Shown here: positions 25,468 through 34,435 of the stretch, one piece after another
Layout of the letters: every line of letters starts with the position of its first letter
Numbering within the stretch: position 1 is the stretch's first letter
Source of the DNA: Actinomycetes bacterium
GTDB taxonomy: Bacteria > Actinomycetota > Acidimicrobiia > Acidimicrobiales > JAMCPL01
NCBI GenBank assembly: GCA_021846725.1
Contig: JAJZWK010000001.1
Coordinates: 1 to 51,847, forward strand
Direction: 5' to 3'
Length of the DNA stretch: 51,847 nt
Notes under the pieces: model-generated
What the model was told of the DNA's origin: nothing
The model's input: the letters and a program-made list of their open reading frames with translations, nothing else
The model's database searches: none
Translations under genes and position numbers: made by a program

Positions 25468-25777
25468 GCAATTAGTGTTTTTCGCTGGATTGCGCACATA
25501 ATCAGCAATGAGCGAGCACCTAACCTGCATTATTACGGCAGTTTCAGCCACTTTGTTTGAGCTGTGGATCGTTTGGCACCAGTCACTGAGTGATCTTGGT
25601 TGGGCGATTGCGGACGGAGGCCTCGGTTACTCGGATGTGGATCGTTTGGCACCAGTCACTGAGTGATCTTGGCCTGTCTGTGCATATTATGTACACATGT
25701 CCCTATGGCAGATGTGTACAATCATCCATAATGGCTACCATCATGGCTAAAGTGAAAAGTCTGCGCTCGGCAAATCG
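25468..25777. other. Convergent intergenic region with direct repeat pair
   Basis: 310 bp between the zinc-ribbon gene and the AsnC-type gene on the opposite strand. Apart from the 37-bp repeat pair, only short chance open frames and a few ATCATGG / TGTACA words are seen. No tRNA or canonical terminator was found. Confidence 0.7.
25563..25672. repeat. 37-bp perfect direct repeat pair, starts 73 bp apart
   Basis: The 37-base sequence beginning TGTGGATCGTTTGGCACCAG is present at 25563-25599 and 25636-25672 with 36 unrelated bases between. Each copy contains a small dyad TCAC-tga-GTGA. Repeat length and spacing nearly equal those of the pair at 15158, but the sequences are unrelated. Confidence 0.9.
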
Positions 25778-26014
25778 TCAGAGGTTGACCACTGGGCAGG
25801 TTGTTGTCCGGGTGATTCCGTCAATAAGCTGTATCTTGCTTACGACTAGGCGTCCAAGCTCATCCATCGACTCAGACGATGCTTTAACAACTACATCATA
25901 TGGACCTGTAACGTCATCTGCCTGTACCACTCCCTCTACTGACCTAGCCTGTTGCGCTACAGAGGCCGCCTTACCTACCTCTGTCTGTATAAGTATGTAA
26001 GCACTTACTGTCAT
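25778..26014 (-). CDS. Stand-alone AsnC/Lrp ligand-binding domain protein
   Basis: 78 residues that match only the C-terminal RAM (effector-binding) domain of Lrp/AsnC regulators: AYILIQTEVGKAASVAQQ, then VTGPYDVVVKASSESMDELG. No DNA-binding helix-turn-helix is encoded upstream. AAAGGAG is ideally placed before the ATG. Such proteins are common in actinobacteria and may bind amino acids or partner with full-length Lrp; the ligand is unknown. Confidence 0.88.
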   Translation of the reverse strand: MTVSAYILIQTEVGKAASVAQQARSVEGVVQADDVTGPYDVVVKASSESMDELGRLVVSKIQLIDGITRTTTCPVVNL

Positions 26015-26134
26015 TGTCTCTTCTCCTTTGATACCATTGCCTTGAAATGATTCTCATCTGTCTAATAATTACAGTGTAGCTGCTATTTGTCGTAAAGTTC
26101 ACAGACCGACCAATATATGGCTTAGCATTGCATT

Positions 26135-27658
26135 GTGGCTAGTTCGCATAGACATCATCGTAACCTACACCCATCTGTACTATACGCACGGCTTACCGCG
26201 CAACTACGCAATTCAATAGCTACCTTGCTCGATCAGAGTCAACCTTTTGGCAGGCTCGCTCTTGTACATGTATTCTCCATTGCAGGTGATGCCATGGTAA
26301 CCATCTCGCTGGCAGGGTCACTATTCTTCTCCATCTCTCCGAACGCCGCCAAAGGCAAGATAATTCTCTACCTCCTCGTAACTATGGCACCTTTTGCCAT
26401 TGTAGCTCCGGTGCTCGGTCCGCTGGTAGACCGCTCAACCAGCGCTCGCCGGGCAATTGTGGCAATCTCTACTGCTGGAAGAGCGTTTCTCTGCCTGCTC
26501 ATGGCCAGTGACCTACATAGCCTGGCACTATTCCCAGAAGCATTCAGCATACTGGTTCTGTCACGACTTTACATGGTGACCAAATCTACCCTTGTTCCTG
26601 TACTTACCTCCGATGAATACACCGCCTCAGGCCAAGGCTCTATATCCGCCACTGGACAAGGACTCCCTCCCGATAAACACACCATCCCCAGTCAAGACCG
26701 AATAGATGATCTTTCCCCGACAAATAAACGGGGAGAACCTGGATATCATGAAGGTTTAGCTACCCGCAATGCTCAACTCTCCCTACTAGCCTCATTGGCC
26801 GGTACGGTAGGTACAACCCTGGCTGTAGGGATATTGAAGGGCGTAGGAGCTTCCTGGGTACTAAGGATAGATATATTACTCTACGCTTCAGGCATGGTGG
26901 CTGGACTTAGATTACCGCGTTATATCAGCAAAATGCGACCGAAACAGAGTCATTCCACTACTCATGTAGATGAAACCTTCCGCAATAAAATATTTGATAA
27001 AGATAGCTATCGAAATAAAGGGTCTCACGACAACTCAGAACGGCTCAGCGCTGCTCGCCAATCGCTGTGGATGAAGGCATTTGTCGACCCCGAAGTACTA
27101 CTTGGTCTGAATGTGATGTCAATCCTAAGAGCGTTGGTCGGCTTCTTTGTATTCTTGATAGCTTTTGGATTACGCAGGGAGCATGCCTCGATGTTCTGGT
27201 ACGGGTATGTACTTGTAGCTTCAGGTGCCGGATCGTTGGTCGGTATATTGCTGGTGCCGCGACTCAGGAAACGAATCAGCGAGCAGTCTTTGCTCACTGC
27301 AGCCGTATGGCTGGTGATGATAGGTGCCGGGATTACTGCTTCTTTTGGGAGTGTCATAGCTCAGGGCATACTAGCGTTCACGCTTGGCTTGGGGTCATCA
27401 GGAGCTCAGCCTGCATTTGATGCCATTGTTCAAAGGCTGGTACCGGCAATTCAACAGGGGAGAGCGTTTGCAAGATTCCAGACAAGACTTCAGCTGAGCT
27501 GGGTACTCGGTAGCCTGATATCTGTTATGGTTGCCATCCCATTCGTCTCGGGAGATATTACTGTAGCTGCTGTGGCAGGTGTAACCGGACTTTTTTACTT
27601 GGCAGGTAGATACAGTAGCAGCCAACGAACGAACAGTGGTGGCTACAGTGAAAGGTAA
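26135..27658 (+). CDS. MFS transporter (first of a pair)
   Basis: 507 residues with about 12 predicted membrane helices, starting with GRLALVHVFSIAGDAMVTIS. The loop-2 region APVLGPLVDRSTSARR resembles the MFS A-motif. Two long hydrophilic loops interrupt the membrane part, one Gly/Ser/Asp-rich (about residues 155-210) and one charged (about 270-305). GTG start; TAGCAT six bases before it could be a leaderless -10 box. It overlaps the next MFS gene by 23 bases. The substrate is unknown. Confidence 0.82.
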   Translation: MASSHRHHRNLHPSVLYARLTAQLRNSIATLLDQSQPFGRLALVHVFSIAGDAMVTISLAGSLFFSISPNAAKGKIILYLLVTMAPFAIVAPVLGPLVDRSTSARRAIVAISTAGRAFLCLLMASDLHSLALFPEAFSILVLSRLYMVTKSTLVPVLTSDEYTASGQGSISATGQGLPPDKHTIPSQDRIDDLSPTNKRGEPGYHEGLATRNAQLSLLASLAGTVGTTLAVGILKGVGASWVLRIDILLYASGMVAGLRLPRYISKMRPKQSHSTTHVDETFRNKIFDKDSYRNKGSHDNSERLSAARQSLWMKAFVDPEVLLGLNVMSILRALVGFFVFLIAFGLRREHASMFWYGYVLVASGAGSLVGILLVPRLRKRISEQSLLTAAVWLVMIGAGITASFGSVIAQGILAFTLGLGSSGAQPAFDAIVQRLVPAIQQGRAFARFQTRLQLSWVLGSLISVMVAIPFVSGDITVAAVAGVTGLFYLAGRYSSSQRTNSGGYSER

Positions 27659-28982
27659 GGATGGTCATCTCCCCCCCGGGAACCCACCAAGTACTAACCC
27701 ACCAAGTACTAACCCACCAAGTACTAACCCAATACCATTTAAAACCACATTTCACTCCTGGAAAGATACCGCCGTTATAGGCCCAGCGCTAGCTGCGGCG
27801 ACTGCTGGCATAGGGCAATTTGGTATCACTGCTGGCTTGGCTCTCGTTGCCAAAGGATTCGGAAAACCATACAACGGTCACTCTATTACCGCTGTTGCCG
27901 GCCTATCTGGAACCTCACTCGGTATAGGGCTTGCCATTATACGCCTTGCGTCACTTCTCGCATTGCCATTGGCATCTATGGCTGACAAGCGCGGACGACG
28001 ACGAGTCATCCTGACATGCACTGCTATAGGTCTGATCATCACCGCACTGGCAGGTGCGTCACCATCTTATTGGTTCTTCGTAGTGATATTTGCTGCCGGC
28101 CGTCCATTGCTCAGTGCTACCACCTCTATCGCTCAGGTAATAGCCTCGGAAGAGACTTCCTCAAATGATCGCGCCAAGGCAATAGCTATGGTAGCCGCCG
28201 GATACGCCATGGGTGCCGGTGCTATAGCCATCTTCAATGATGTAGCATCAAAAGTAATCGGATTTAGATGGCTATTTTTTGCTGCGTTGGCGCCACTAAT
28301 AGCATTGCCATTTATCGCCCGCATGATAAGAGAACCCGATAGGTTCATAAATGCAGCACCTCAAAAGATAATGCGTAATTCAGCCATAAGGGCACTTTCG
28401 TCACAGTATCGTGCAAGGTTACTCATAATCCTCATTCTTTCCTTCGCTGTCTCATGGCTGACAGGACCAGCTGATACATTTGTATTTCTCTATGCGGAAT
28501 CTTTTTTGCACATGGCTGTTTCGAGCGTCACAACATTGATCCTCATTGCAGGAATAGTTGGCTTGGCTGGCCTGCTTGCAGGAAGGTGGCTAGCAGATCA
28601 TATGGGGCGCCGGACTACCTCCATGATGGCGCTCATGGCAATGACCACTTTTGGAATACTCATCTATAGCGGCACCAAGTTGGGTATGATAACCGGTTAC
28701 GAGATGGCAATATTCTCGGGCGGTATGTTCTCTGCTCCAGCAGGTACATTTATTCTCGAACAGTTTCCCACTCCTATACGTGCGGCTGTATCCGGGTGGC
28801 AGGTTGCGACCGGAGTCATAGGTGCCGCAGCAGGACTATTTGTTTTTGGTATAGTAGCCCACATCGGCCACAGATTTTCTGTCGCTGCTTACCTGCTCTT
28901 CCCTGGTGTGGCCGTTATGGCTATTCTCTTCCTATTTCTACAAGAAACAAAAGGAAAGGAACCGGAAGAACTATGGAAATAG
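27636..28982 (+). CDS. MFS transporter (second of a pair)
   Basis: 448 residues, 12 predicted helices, with the A-motif SMADKRGRRRVI in loop 2-3 and GRWLADHMGRRTTSMM after helix 8. The N-terminus holds PPSTN repeats from a 15-bp tandem duplication (27683-27727). It starts inside the previous MFS gene and ends inside the sigma-factor gene (10-base overlap), so all three are one transcription unit. The substrate is unknown; regulation by the co-encoded sigma factor is a reasonable inference. Confidence 0.85.
   Translation: MVATVKGKDGHLPPGNPPSTNPPSTNPPSTNPIPFKTTFHSWKDTAVIGPALAAATAGIGQFGITAGLALVAKGFGKPYNGHSITAVAGLSGTSLGIGLAIIRLASLLALPLASMADKRGRRRVILTCTAIGLIITALAGASPSYWFFVVIFAAGRPLLSATTSIAQVIASEETSSNDRAKAIAMVAAGYAMGAGAIAIFNDVASKVIGFRWLFFAALAPLIALPFIARMIREPDRFINAAPQKIMRNSAIRALSSQYRARLLIILILSFAVSWLTGPADTFVFLYAESFLHMAVSSVTTLILIAGIVGLAGLLAGRWLADHMGRRTTSMMALMAMTTFGILIYSGTKLGMITGYEMAIFSGGMFSAPAGTFILEQFPTPIRAAVSGWQVATGVIGAAAGLFVFGIVAHIGHRFSVAAYLLFPGVAVMAILFLFLQETKGKEPEELWK
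27683..27727 (+). repeat. In-frame 15-bp tandem repeat in MFS gene
   Basis: Three perfect copies of CCCACCAAGTACTAA encode repeated PPSTN in the N-terminal cytoplasmic tail of the second MFS protein. Confidence 0.95.
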
Positions 28983-29791
28983 AACAATCCAATCAAAATC
29001 CCGATTCACAATATTTTATCATGGCTTTGTCGACAGAGATCCCAGGGCTATATCGGTACGCTCACTCGATTACAGGCAGTAAGGAAGAGGCAGAGGACCT
29101 TGTTGGCGACACAATAGTCAGAGCAATAGAACGAGCGGAACAATATCGAAATGAAGCGTCGCTTAAGACATGGCTTCACAGCATTCTTTACCACTTAGCA
29201 ATTGATCGCGCTCGTCACAATGCACATGAAATTAGCGTCAAGGATGTGGAAATTCTCTGGCGTGATGATTCCTACAGCGTAAACGCGGAGGCGGTTGCCG
29301 AACGTGCCGAATCAGCCGATGAACTTCGCGAAGCGCTCATCCACCTGCCACACCACTACCGTAACGCTGTCGTCCTCCACGATGGCGAGGGCTTCTCTGC
29401 AAATGAAGTAGCAGCCATCCTAGACATCTCATTACCTGCTGCCAAGCAACGCATCCGGCGAGGAAGAATGATGCTCGTGAGTGCTCTGGCACGGCAAGAA
29501 GAACGACGAGCAGCAAATGTCGGAGTTCCTCTCGGTTGCTGGGATGCCCGCGAACAGATATCTAGTTACATAGACGGTGAGCTAGATTCATCTGAACGCG
29601 CCATGCTAGAGGCTCATCTTGCCAAATGCGCTACTTGTCCACCTCTCTATCAGGCTCTTGCCGGTACCACTGTATCACTTGGTCGACTACACGATCCTAA
29701 TACCGTTATCCCAGCTACCCTAGCCGATAGGATACGTCGCTATCTCTACAGTGACCAGGCCCATAGAACGATGAACCGTGGCAGGGAATAG
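28973..29791 (+). CDS. ECF sigma factor fused to zinc anti-sigma domain
   Basis: 272 residues from ATG 28973 (GGAAGAA just upstream); a longer open frame to 28796 only repeats MFS coding sequence. Residues 20-85 are sigma region 2 (EEAEDLVGDTIVRAIERAE, LKTWLHSILYHLAIDRAR). About 115-172 is sigma region 4 (LPHHYRNAVVLHDGEGFS, PAAKQRIRRGRMML). Residues 185-230 form a zf-HC2/ZAS module with Cys189 and the HxxxCxxC motif His215-Cys219-Cys222. Sigma and anti-sigma parts are normally separate proteins. The single chain suggests self-inhibition relieved by oxidation or metal loss. It overlaps the second MFS gene. Confidence 0.88.
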   Translation: MEIEQSNQNPDSQYFIMALSTEIPGLYRYAHSITGSKEEAEDLVGDTIVRAIERAEQYRNEASLKTWLHSILYHLAIDRARHNAHEISVKDVEILWRDDSYSVNAEAVAERAESADELREALIHLPHHYRNAVVLHDGEGFSANEVAAILDISLPAAKQRIRRGRMMLVSALARQEERRAANVGVPLGCWDAREQISSYIDGELDSSERAMLEAHLAKCATCPPLYQALAGTTVSLGRLHDPNTVIPATLADRIRRYLYSDQAHRTMNRGRE

Positions 29792-29989
29792 ATGATTCAG
29801 TGCATCGGTGAGACTAAGCTACAACATACTACCTGCGACGAAATGGTATATGAAATTACCAGTATATGAGACTACCATAGCTTATTGGAGGTACTGGACA
29901 GTGATTGTATCCTTTTTCTGATCCTATACGTCTATGAAATAGACAAAACAAGAACGATTAAGTTCAAAGGAGAAAAAGGAGAAAATACA

Positions 29990-30241
29990 ATGAATAGAAA
30001 TATGGGAAATACAGATAGAGCACTCAGGACTATCTTGGGAATAGGGGCGGTTGCAGGCAGTGGAGTACTTGGATTCGGCACAGGATGGGGGATCGTACTA
30101 CTGGTAGTTGCAGCCGTTATGTTGCTTACATCGGCAATTGGATATTGCCCATTGTACAGCTTATTCGGTATTGACACGACCTGTTCAACTAGTGCCACAA
30201 CCGACAAACACCATACATTTCACCTACACCGGACAGCATAA
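29990..30241 (+). CDS. DUF2892 (YgaP-type) inner membrane protein
   Basis: 83 residues beginning MNRNMGNTDRALRTILGIG, the hallmark of DUF2892. It has two membrane helices (around 18-37 and 40-57) and the GYCPLYSLFGIDTTC segment with a Cys near each end. AAAGGAG occurs upstream of the ATG. An open frame extends upstream to 29885 but has no family support. Related domains accompany rhodanese/sulfur proteins; the role is unknown. Confidence 0.85.
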   Translation: MNRNMGNTDRALRTILGIGAVAGSGVLGFGTGWGIVLLVVAAVMLLTSAIGYCPLYSLFGIDTTCSTSATTDKHHTFHLHRTA

Positions 30242-30306
30242 TAGTAACAAGACCATATCTAATAATCTACATTAGGTAATATCGATTTATCTGCAATTTA
30301 CTTCGT

Positions 30307-30681
30307 TCAAGTATGGGCACTATTTTGGAAACTCAGGCAGGAAGAATTAATACAATATCTTTTCCCGGTGGCATCTTTTGGACCATCGTCGAAAACATGA
30401 CCGAGATGGGCTTTACATCGAGCGCATAATACCTCAGTTCTTATCATGCCGTGAGATCTATCTAGTCGTAAAACGATATTATTCATATTCACGGGTTCCG
30501 TAAAACTTGGCCACCCTGTCTGGCTGTCGAATTTAGCGTTGCTGCTGAACAATACCAGCCCACAATTCTTGCACTGAAAATTTCCTGGACGTTTTTCATA
30601 TAACAGTTCACCTGAAAATGGAGCTTCGGTTCCTCCTTCAAACATGATATGTTTTTCCAAGTCCGTTAAATTGCTATCCAT
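30307..30681 (-). CDS. msrB: Peptide methionine (R)-S-oxide reductase
   Basis: Repairs methionine-R-sulfoxide. 124 residues with zinc pairs Cys37-Cys40 (CKNC) and Cys86-Cys89 (CARC), the TGWPSF motif, GHVFDDGP and catalytic Cys110 in RYCIN. An extra Cys115 lies five residues after it. It converges with the DUF2892 gene. Proximity to the sigma/ZAS operon is compatible with an oxidative-stress role, but that is inference. Confidence 0.95.
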   Translation of the reverse strand: MDSNLTDLEKHIMFEGGTEAPFSGELLYEKRPGNFQCKNCGLVLFSSNAKFDSQTGWPSFTEPVNMNNIVLRLDRSHGMIRTEVLCARCKAHLGHVFDDGPKDATGKRYCINSSCLSFQNSAHT

Positions 30682-30982
30682 AATTCAATTATATGACATA
30701 TAAACAAGGAATCCTGATTTCACGTTGTAATGAGTCTCGTCCACATTGTCCTCCGTACTCCATACTTATCAGCTACATTGAGTATCAAACATCAGTACTA
30801 CAGATCTTACAGACATGACAGATCTACACTAGCTAGATAGTGTTTTCTTCGGTCGTACTGTACACGTGCTATACATTAAACATCAGGATTCACCAACTCT
30901 CGCCCTATTACAAAGCACTGGGTAATATGATGCCATTAATGTGGTGCCATTGATGAGATACTAAACTGGCATAGGAATAGAT
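30682..30982. other. Divergent intergenic region msrB-HAD
   Basis: 301 bp between divergent genes. It contains the msrB -10 box and small repeated words: ACAGATCT at about 30799 and 30820, AAACATCAG twice, and TGCCATTAATG / TGCCATTGATG near 30930-30955. No gene or RNA was recognised. Confidence 0.6.
30688..30693 (-). promoter_or_regulatory. Predicted leaderless -10 box of msrB
   Basis: A perfect TATAAT on the minus strand ends six bases before the msrB ATG, with no ribosome site between. The -35 region is not convincing. Confidence 0.55.
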
Positions 30983-31825
30983 ATGAATGAAAATGACACC
31001 ATTGATGCAGGCAACAGTAAGGTTAATACAGGCAACAGTCAGGTTTGGCTAATCGACCTCGATGGAGTCGTATGGTTAGCGGGAGAACCGATAGAGGGAG
31101 TAGGACAAGCGATCGAAACAGTTCAAGACTCCGGAAGAAAGGTAGTGTTCGTTACCAACAACTCCGGTCCGACCAAAGATACCTTCATTGCCAGATTGCA
31201 TAGAGCCGGTATAAAAGTTGGTCGAGAAAGTATATTAACTGCATCCGACGCGGCAGCTAGTCTACTCGAGCAGGGAGAGAATGTATACCTATGGGGAGAA
31301 GATGGCCTACTGGAGGCTGTCGAAACCAAGAAAGTTACCATCGTCGGTGATCCGCAGAAAGCTACTACCGTGATCATTGGCTGGAGCACTCACTTTGACT
31401 TCGATCAACTTGCCAGGGTATCCAGCGCTATCAGCAGTGGTGCAAGATATATCGGGACCAATGATGACCCGACGCACCCTACCCCTCATGGTTTGCTACC
31501 GGGTACCGGTGCCTTACTGGCTGCTGTATCAGCAGCCAGCCATACACAGCCAATAATGGCCGGAAAACCACATGATCCGATGGTACGAATGGTAAGAGAC
31601 ATGGCAATCGGAGAATTAGAGCTGGTCATAGGAGATAGGCCTTCTACTGATGGTCTCTTTGCGACAAAGCTTGGATTGCCGTTCGCCCTTGTTGGCTCAG
31701 ATGCTACAGCTAAAGAAGGAGACAGGAAAGGGGTCAATCCGGAGTATCGCGCAGGTAGCTTACTGGATATAGTAGAACTCATACTTGGTGAAAACGGGAG
31801 AGCGAGTTCACAGCTTCAGCCTTGA
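30983..31825 (+). CDS. HAD-IIA family phosphatase (NagD-like)
   Basis: 280 residues. The HAD nucleophile motif is DLDGVVW (Asp25, Asp27), motif II VTNNSG, and the later GKPHDPMV and IGDRPSTDG. The GTNDDPTHPTPHG segment is typical of the C2-cap NagD/PNPase subfamily. The first 20 residues carry a 21-bp duplication (AGNSKVN / TGNSQV). AGGA precedes the ATG. It leads the phasin-tlyA-nadK-recN run. The substrate, probably a small sugar or nucleoside phosphate, cannot be told from sequence. Confidence 0.9.
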   Translation: MNENDTIDAGNSKVNTGNSQVWLIDLDGVVWLAGEPIEGVGQAIETVQDSGRKVVFVTNNSGPTKDTFIARLHRAGIKVGRESILTASDAAASLLEQGENVYLWGEDGLLEAVETKKVTIVGDPQKATTVIIGWSTHFDFDQLARVSSAISSGARYIGTNDDPTHPTPHGLLPGTGALLAAVSAASHTQPIMAGKPHDPMVRMVRDMAIGELELVIGDRPSTDGLFATKLGLPFALVGSDATAKEGDRKGVNPEYRAGSLLDIVELILGENGRASSQLQP

Positions 31826-32682
31826 AAAGGCACAACAGCGCGATTGCAGGCCTAATTCGTAAGGATAGGAAAGATAGGAGGGACATAATTACACTGACAA
31901 AACACGTCTCGCAAGCTACTGACTTTAGTCATAGAAAGGATGTCAACTCAGCAACATGGACATGGGAACAATTTGAAAAAGCATCACCATGGGTATACAA
32001 TACATTCATGGCACGAATGGATGAATTTAGGCGGTATATAGAGGCGGCATCTTCGCTTGGAGAGATAACCCGCTCCAAAGCAGAGGCACTTGTAAAAGAG
32101 CTTGCAGCGTCTGGAGAGATAGAGCGAACACATACCAAAGAGTGGGTAAATACCCTGGTCAAAGAGAGCAAGAAACGTTCAGACTTTGTGGTCGACCAGA
32201 TTCGCAAGGAGATCAATAGACAGATTTCCGATCTCAAGATTCAAACTACAGAAGAGGCCGTACGGCGTGTACTCAAGATAGTAACAGATGACAGCAAATT
32301 ATCATCGCTCAGAGATATAGGTAAGCGTGCCATCAATGACGTAATGGGTGCCACTATAGCGGGTAGCTCAAGGATAGGTAGGGAGAAGGGAGAAACACAG
32401 GGAGGTAGCAATACCAATGAAACAAGAGAAGATTCATCTGCGCCCGTATCTAAGCCTCCGGCAAAAAAATCGACCACCAAAGCAAAGACTTCAGGCAGTG
32501 CTGTAGCAAATACTTCAGGAGCTACCAGATCGCCTGCTAAGACATCCACAAGATCGTCTACAAAGGCACCTACCAAATCATCTACCAAAGCATCAACAGC
32601 TAAGTCGGCTGCCCGCAATTCCAGATCTGCAACAACTACAAGGTCATCAAGTTCTACTACTAGAACTTCGCCAAAGCAGTAG
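31822..32682 (+). CDS. Phasin-like protein with histone H1-like tail
   Basis: 286 residues in three parts: a basic N-terminal ~40 residues, an alpha-helical region (about 50-175, FRRYIEAASSLGEITRSKA, VKESKKRSDFVVDQIRKEI) resembling phasin/PhaF-type coiled coils, and a Lys/Ser/Thr/Ala tail with STKAPTKSSTKAST repeats resembling histone H1. The family is not certain. The TTG start overlaps the HAD stop (TTGA). Similar helical proteins are found upstream of tlyA in actinobacteria. DNA or polymer-granule binding is inference. Confidence 0.65.
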   Translation: MKRHNSAIAGLIRKDRKDRRDIITLTKHVSQATDFSHRKDVNSATWTWEQFEKASPWVYNTFMARMDEFRRYIEAASSLGEITRSKAEALVKELAASGEIERTHTKEWVNTLVKESKKRSDFVVDQIRKEINRQISDLKIQTTEEAVRRVLKIVTDDSKLSSLRDIGKRAINDVMGATIAGSSRIGREKGETQGGSNTNETREDSSAPVSKPPAKKSTTKAKTSGSAVANTSGATRSPAKTSTRSSTKAPTKSSTKASTAKSAARNSRSATTTRSSSSTTRTSPKQ

Positions 32683-32689
32683 GCTAGGA

Positions 32690-33631
32690 ATCACGCACAG
32701 GCGTCTGGATCTAAGACTAGTTGAATTGAAGCTTGCTCGTTCAAGAGAGCAGGCGCACGACCTGATATATTCAAATAATGTACTTGTAAATGGTTCGGTG
32801 GCACTCAAGCCTTCTCGGCAAGTGGCTATATCTGACCATATACATATCACCAGTCCGGCCAACGAAGGTTTTGTCTCAAGAGGCGGAGTAAAATTGGAAT
32901 TTGCTCTGAACAATTTTGGCATCGATCCGAATTCACTGAGGTGCCTTGATGCTGGTGCTTCAACGGGGGGGTTCACGCATTGCCTGCTGAACAAGGGGGC
33001 GAAGGAGGTGGTAGCCGTAGATGTCGGATATCGCCAACTCCATGAACAACTAGCCAAAGATAATCGTGTCTTTGTCATGGATCGTACAAACATAAGATAT
33101 TTGGATGAATCCTTGCTCGGCAACCGTCCCTTCGATCTGGCAGTTTGCGATCTATCGTTTATATCGTTGCGTATCCTAGTACCTGTGTTCACAGGCAGTA
33201 TGCTAAAATCAAACTCATGTCTGGTACTACTTGTCAAGCCTCAATTCGAAGCAGGACGAAAGATCGTATCACAGGGGAAGGGAATAGTAAGGGATCCGCT
33301 AGTGCATGAAAGTGTACTTATAGATGTATCGAACGCCTATATAGATGCTGGATGCAGCATAGAAGGAGTAGTTCCATCTCCTATTAAGGGCGCTAAAGGC
33401 AATATTGAATACTTTCTCCATCTGCACAACGGTACCGGCTCGAATGGCTGTTCTCGGTTTTCACAACATACACATACACATGCACGTATACAAGCACATG
33501 CGCCGGAGTACAAGCTAGAGCGTAGCCAAGCAGACAGCCAACAGTACAGCCTGGAACACGTTCAACAATACAACCCAGAGCACGCTATAGCAGATGCAGT
33601 CAGGGAGGCCTACGATAAATGGCTCGTGTAG
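32690..33631 (+). CDS. tlyA: TlyA-type rRNA 2'-O-methyltransferase, unusual start
   Basis: S4 RNA-binding domain plus Rossmann methyltransferase: RRLDLRLVELKLARSREQ, VSRGGVKL, LDAGASTGGFTHCLL (SAM site), VCDLSFISL and LVKPQFEAG. The first ATG/GTG/TTG in frame is TTG 32726, which would cut off the first helix of the S4 domain. The frame continues open upstream, and ATC 32690 (AGTAGG six bases before) or CTG 32705 are the only plausible initiators seen. An insertion of about 50 His/Gln/Glu-rich residues with internal duplications precedes the last helix. It overlaps nadK by 13 bases. Confidence 0.8.
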   Translation: MTHRRLDLRLVELKLARSREQAHDLIYSNNVLVNGSVALKPSRQVAISDHIHITSPANEGFVSRGGVKLEFALNNFGIDPNSLRCLDAGASTGGFTHCLLNKGAKEVVAVDVGYRQLHEQLAKDNRVFVMDRTNIRYLDESLLGNRPFDLAVCDLSFISLRILVPVFTGSMLKSNSCLVLLVKPQFEAGRKIVSQGKGIVRDPLVHESVLIDVSNAYIDAGCSIEGVVPSPIKGAKGNIEYFLHLHNGTGSNGCSRFSQHTHTHARIQAHAPEYKLERSQADSQQYSLEHVQQYNPEHAIADAVREAYDKWLV

Positions 33632-34428
33632 CTTTTCTGGCACATAGCGGAATTGATAAAGCGACAACTATTGCTCACAGAGGTGGAGACTGGCTATCTG
33701 ATCACGGTCACACAGCGTTTACGATAATGGATACATCAGAGATAGATTCATATGTCGGGAGTATGGACCTGCTGGTAGGTCTAGGAGGCGACGGAACTAT
33801 GCTGCGGGCTATGGAAATAGCCTATGCTCTGGGGGTACCCGTAATGGGAGTAAATTTGGGTCGGCTTGGTTACCTTACCGAGGTGGACCCTTCCGGCCTT
33901 GAAACAGCACTAGAACGATTCCTTGATGGACGTTACGATATTGAAGAGAGAATGGTACTCGAGGTAAATACAGAAGATAAGCAATATATGGCCATGAACG
34001 AAGCCGTACTGGAAAAAATCCAGCCTGGCCATACTGTCCTCGTGTCGGCTTACATTGCAGAAAAACATTTTTTGACTTATGCAGCTGACGGTATAGTTAT
34101 CTGCAGTGCTACGGGATCTACCGCGTATAATCTTTCACTTCGCGGTCCAATACTCTCTCCTCGACTCAGAGCCATGGTAATGACACCAATATCGCCTCAT
34201 ATGCTTTTTGATAGGTCACTGGTGCTCGAGCCTGACGAAGATGTCACGCTCAAAATTGAAGGCACCAGACCGGCAACTTTCCTTATAGACGGTAAAGAGA
34301 TAAGCAGTATAGAGCCTGGTGGGGAAGTGCGATGCAGAGGATCTTCGCAACCGGTTAGGGTCGTCAAAATGGACGGGACAGACCTTAGAAGTGTGTTGAA
34401 AGATAAATTCGGGTTGATGGATAGATGA
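33619..34428 (+). CDS. nadK: NAD kinase
   Basis: Phosphorylates NAD to NADP. 269 residues with the GGDGT motif (56-60), NEAVLEK, and SATGSTAYNLS of the diphosphate-binding region. Start ATG overlaps the tlyA end; recN follows 7 bp after the stop. The order tlyA-nadK-recN is conserved in actinobacteria. Confidence 0.96.
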   Translation: MARVAFLAHSGIDKATTIAHRGGDWLSDHGHTAFTIMDTSEIDSYVGSMDLLVGLGGDGTMLRAMEIAYALGVPVMGVNLGRLGYLTEVDPSGLETALERFLDGRYDIEERMVLEVNTEDKQYMAMNEAVLEKIQPGHTVLVSAYIAEKHFLTYAADGIVICSATGSTAYNLSLRGPILSPRLRAMVMTPISPHMLFDRSLVLEPDEDVTLKIEGTRPATFLIDGKEISSIEPGGEVRCRGSSQPVRVVKMDGTDLRSVLKDKFGLMDR

Positions 34429-34435
34429 TTGGAAG

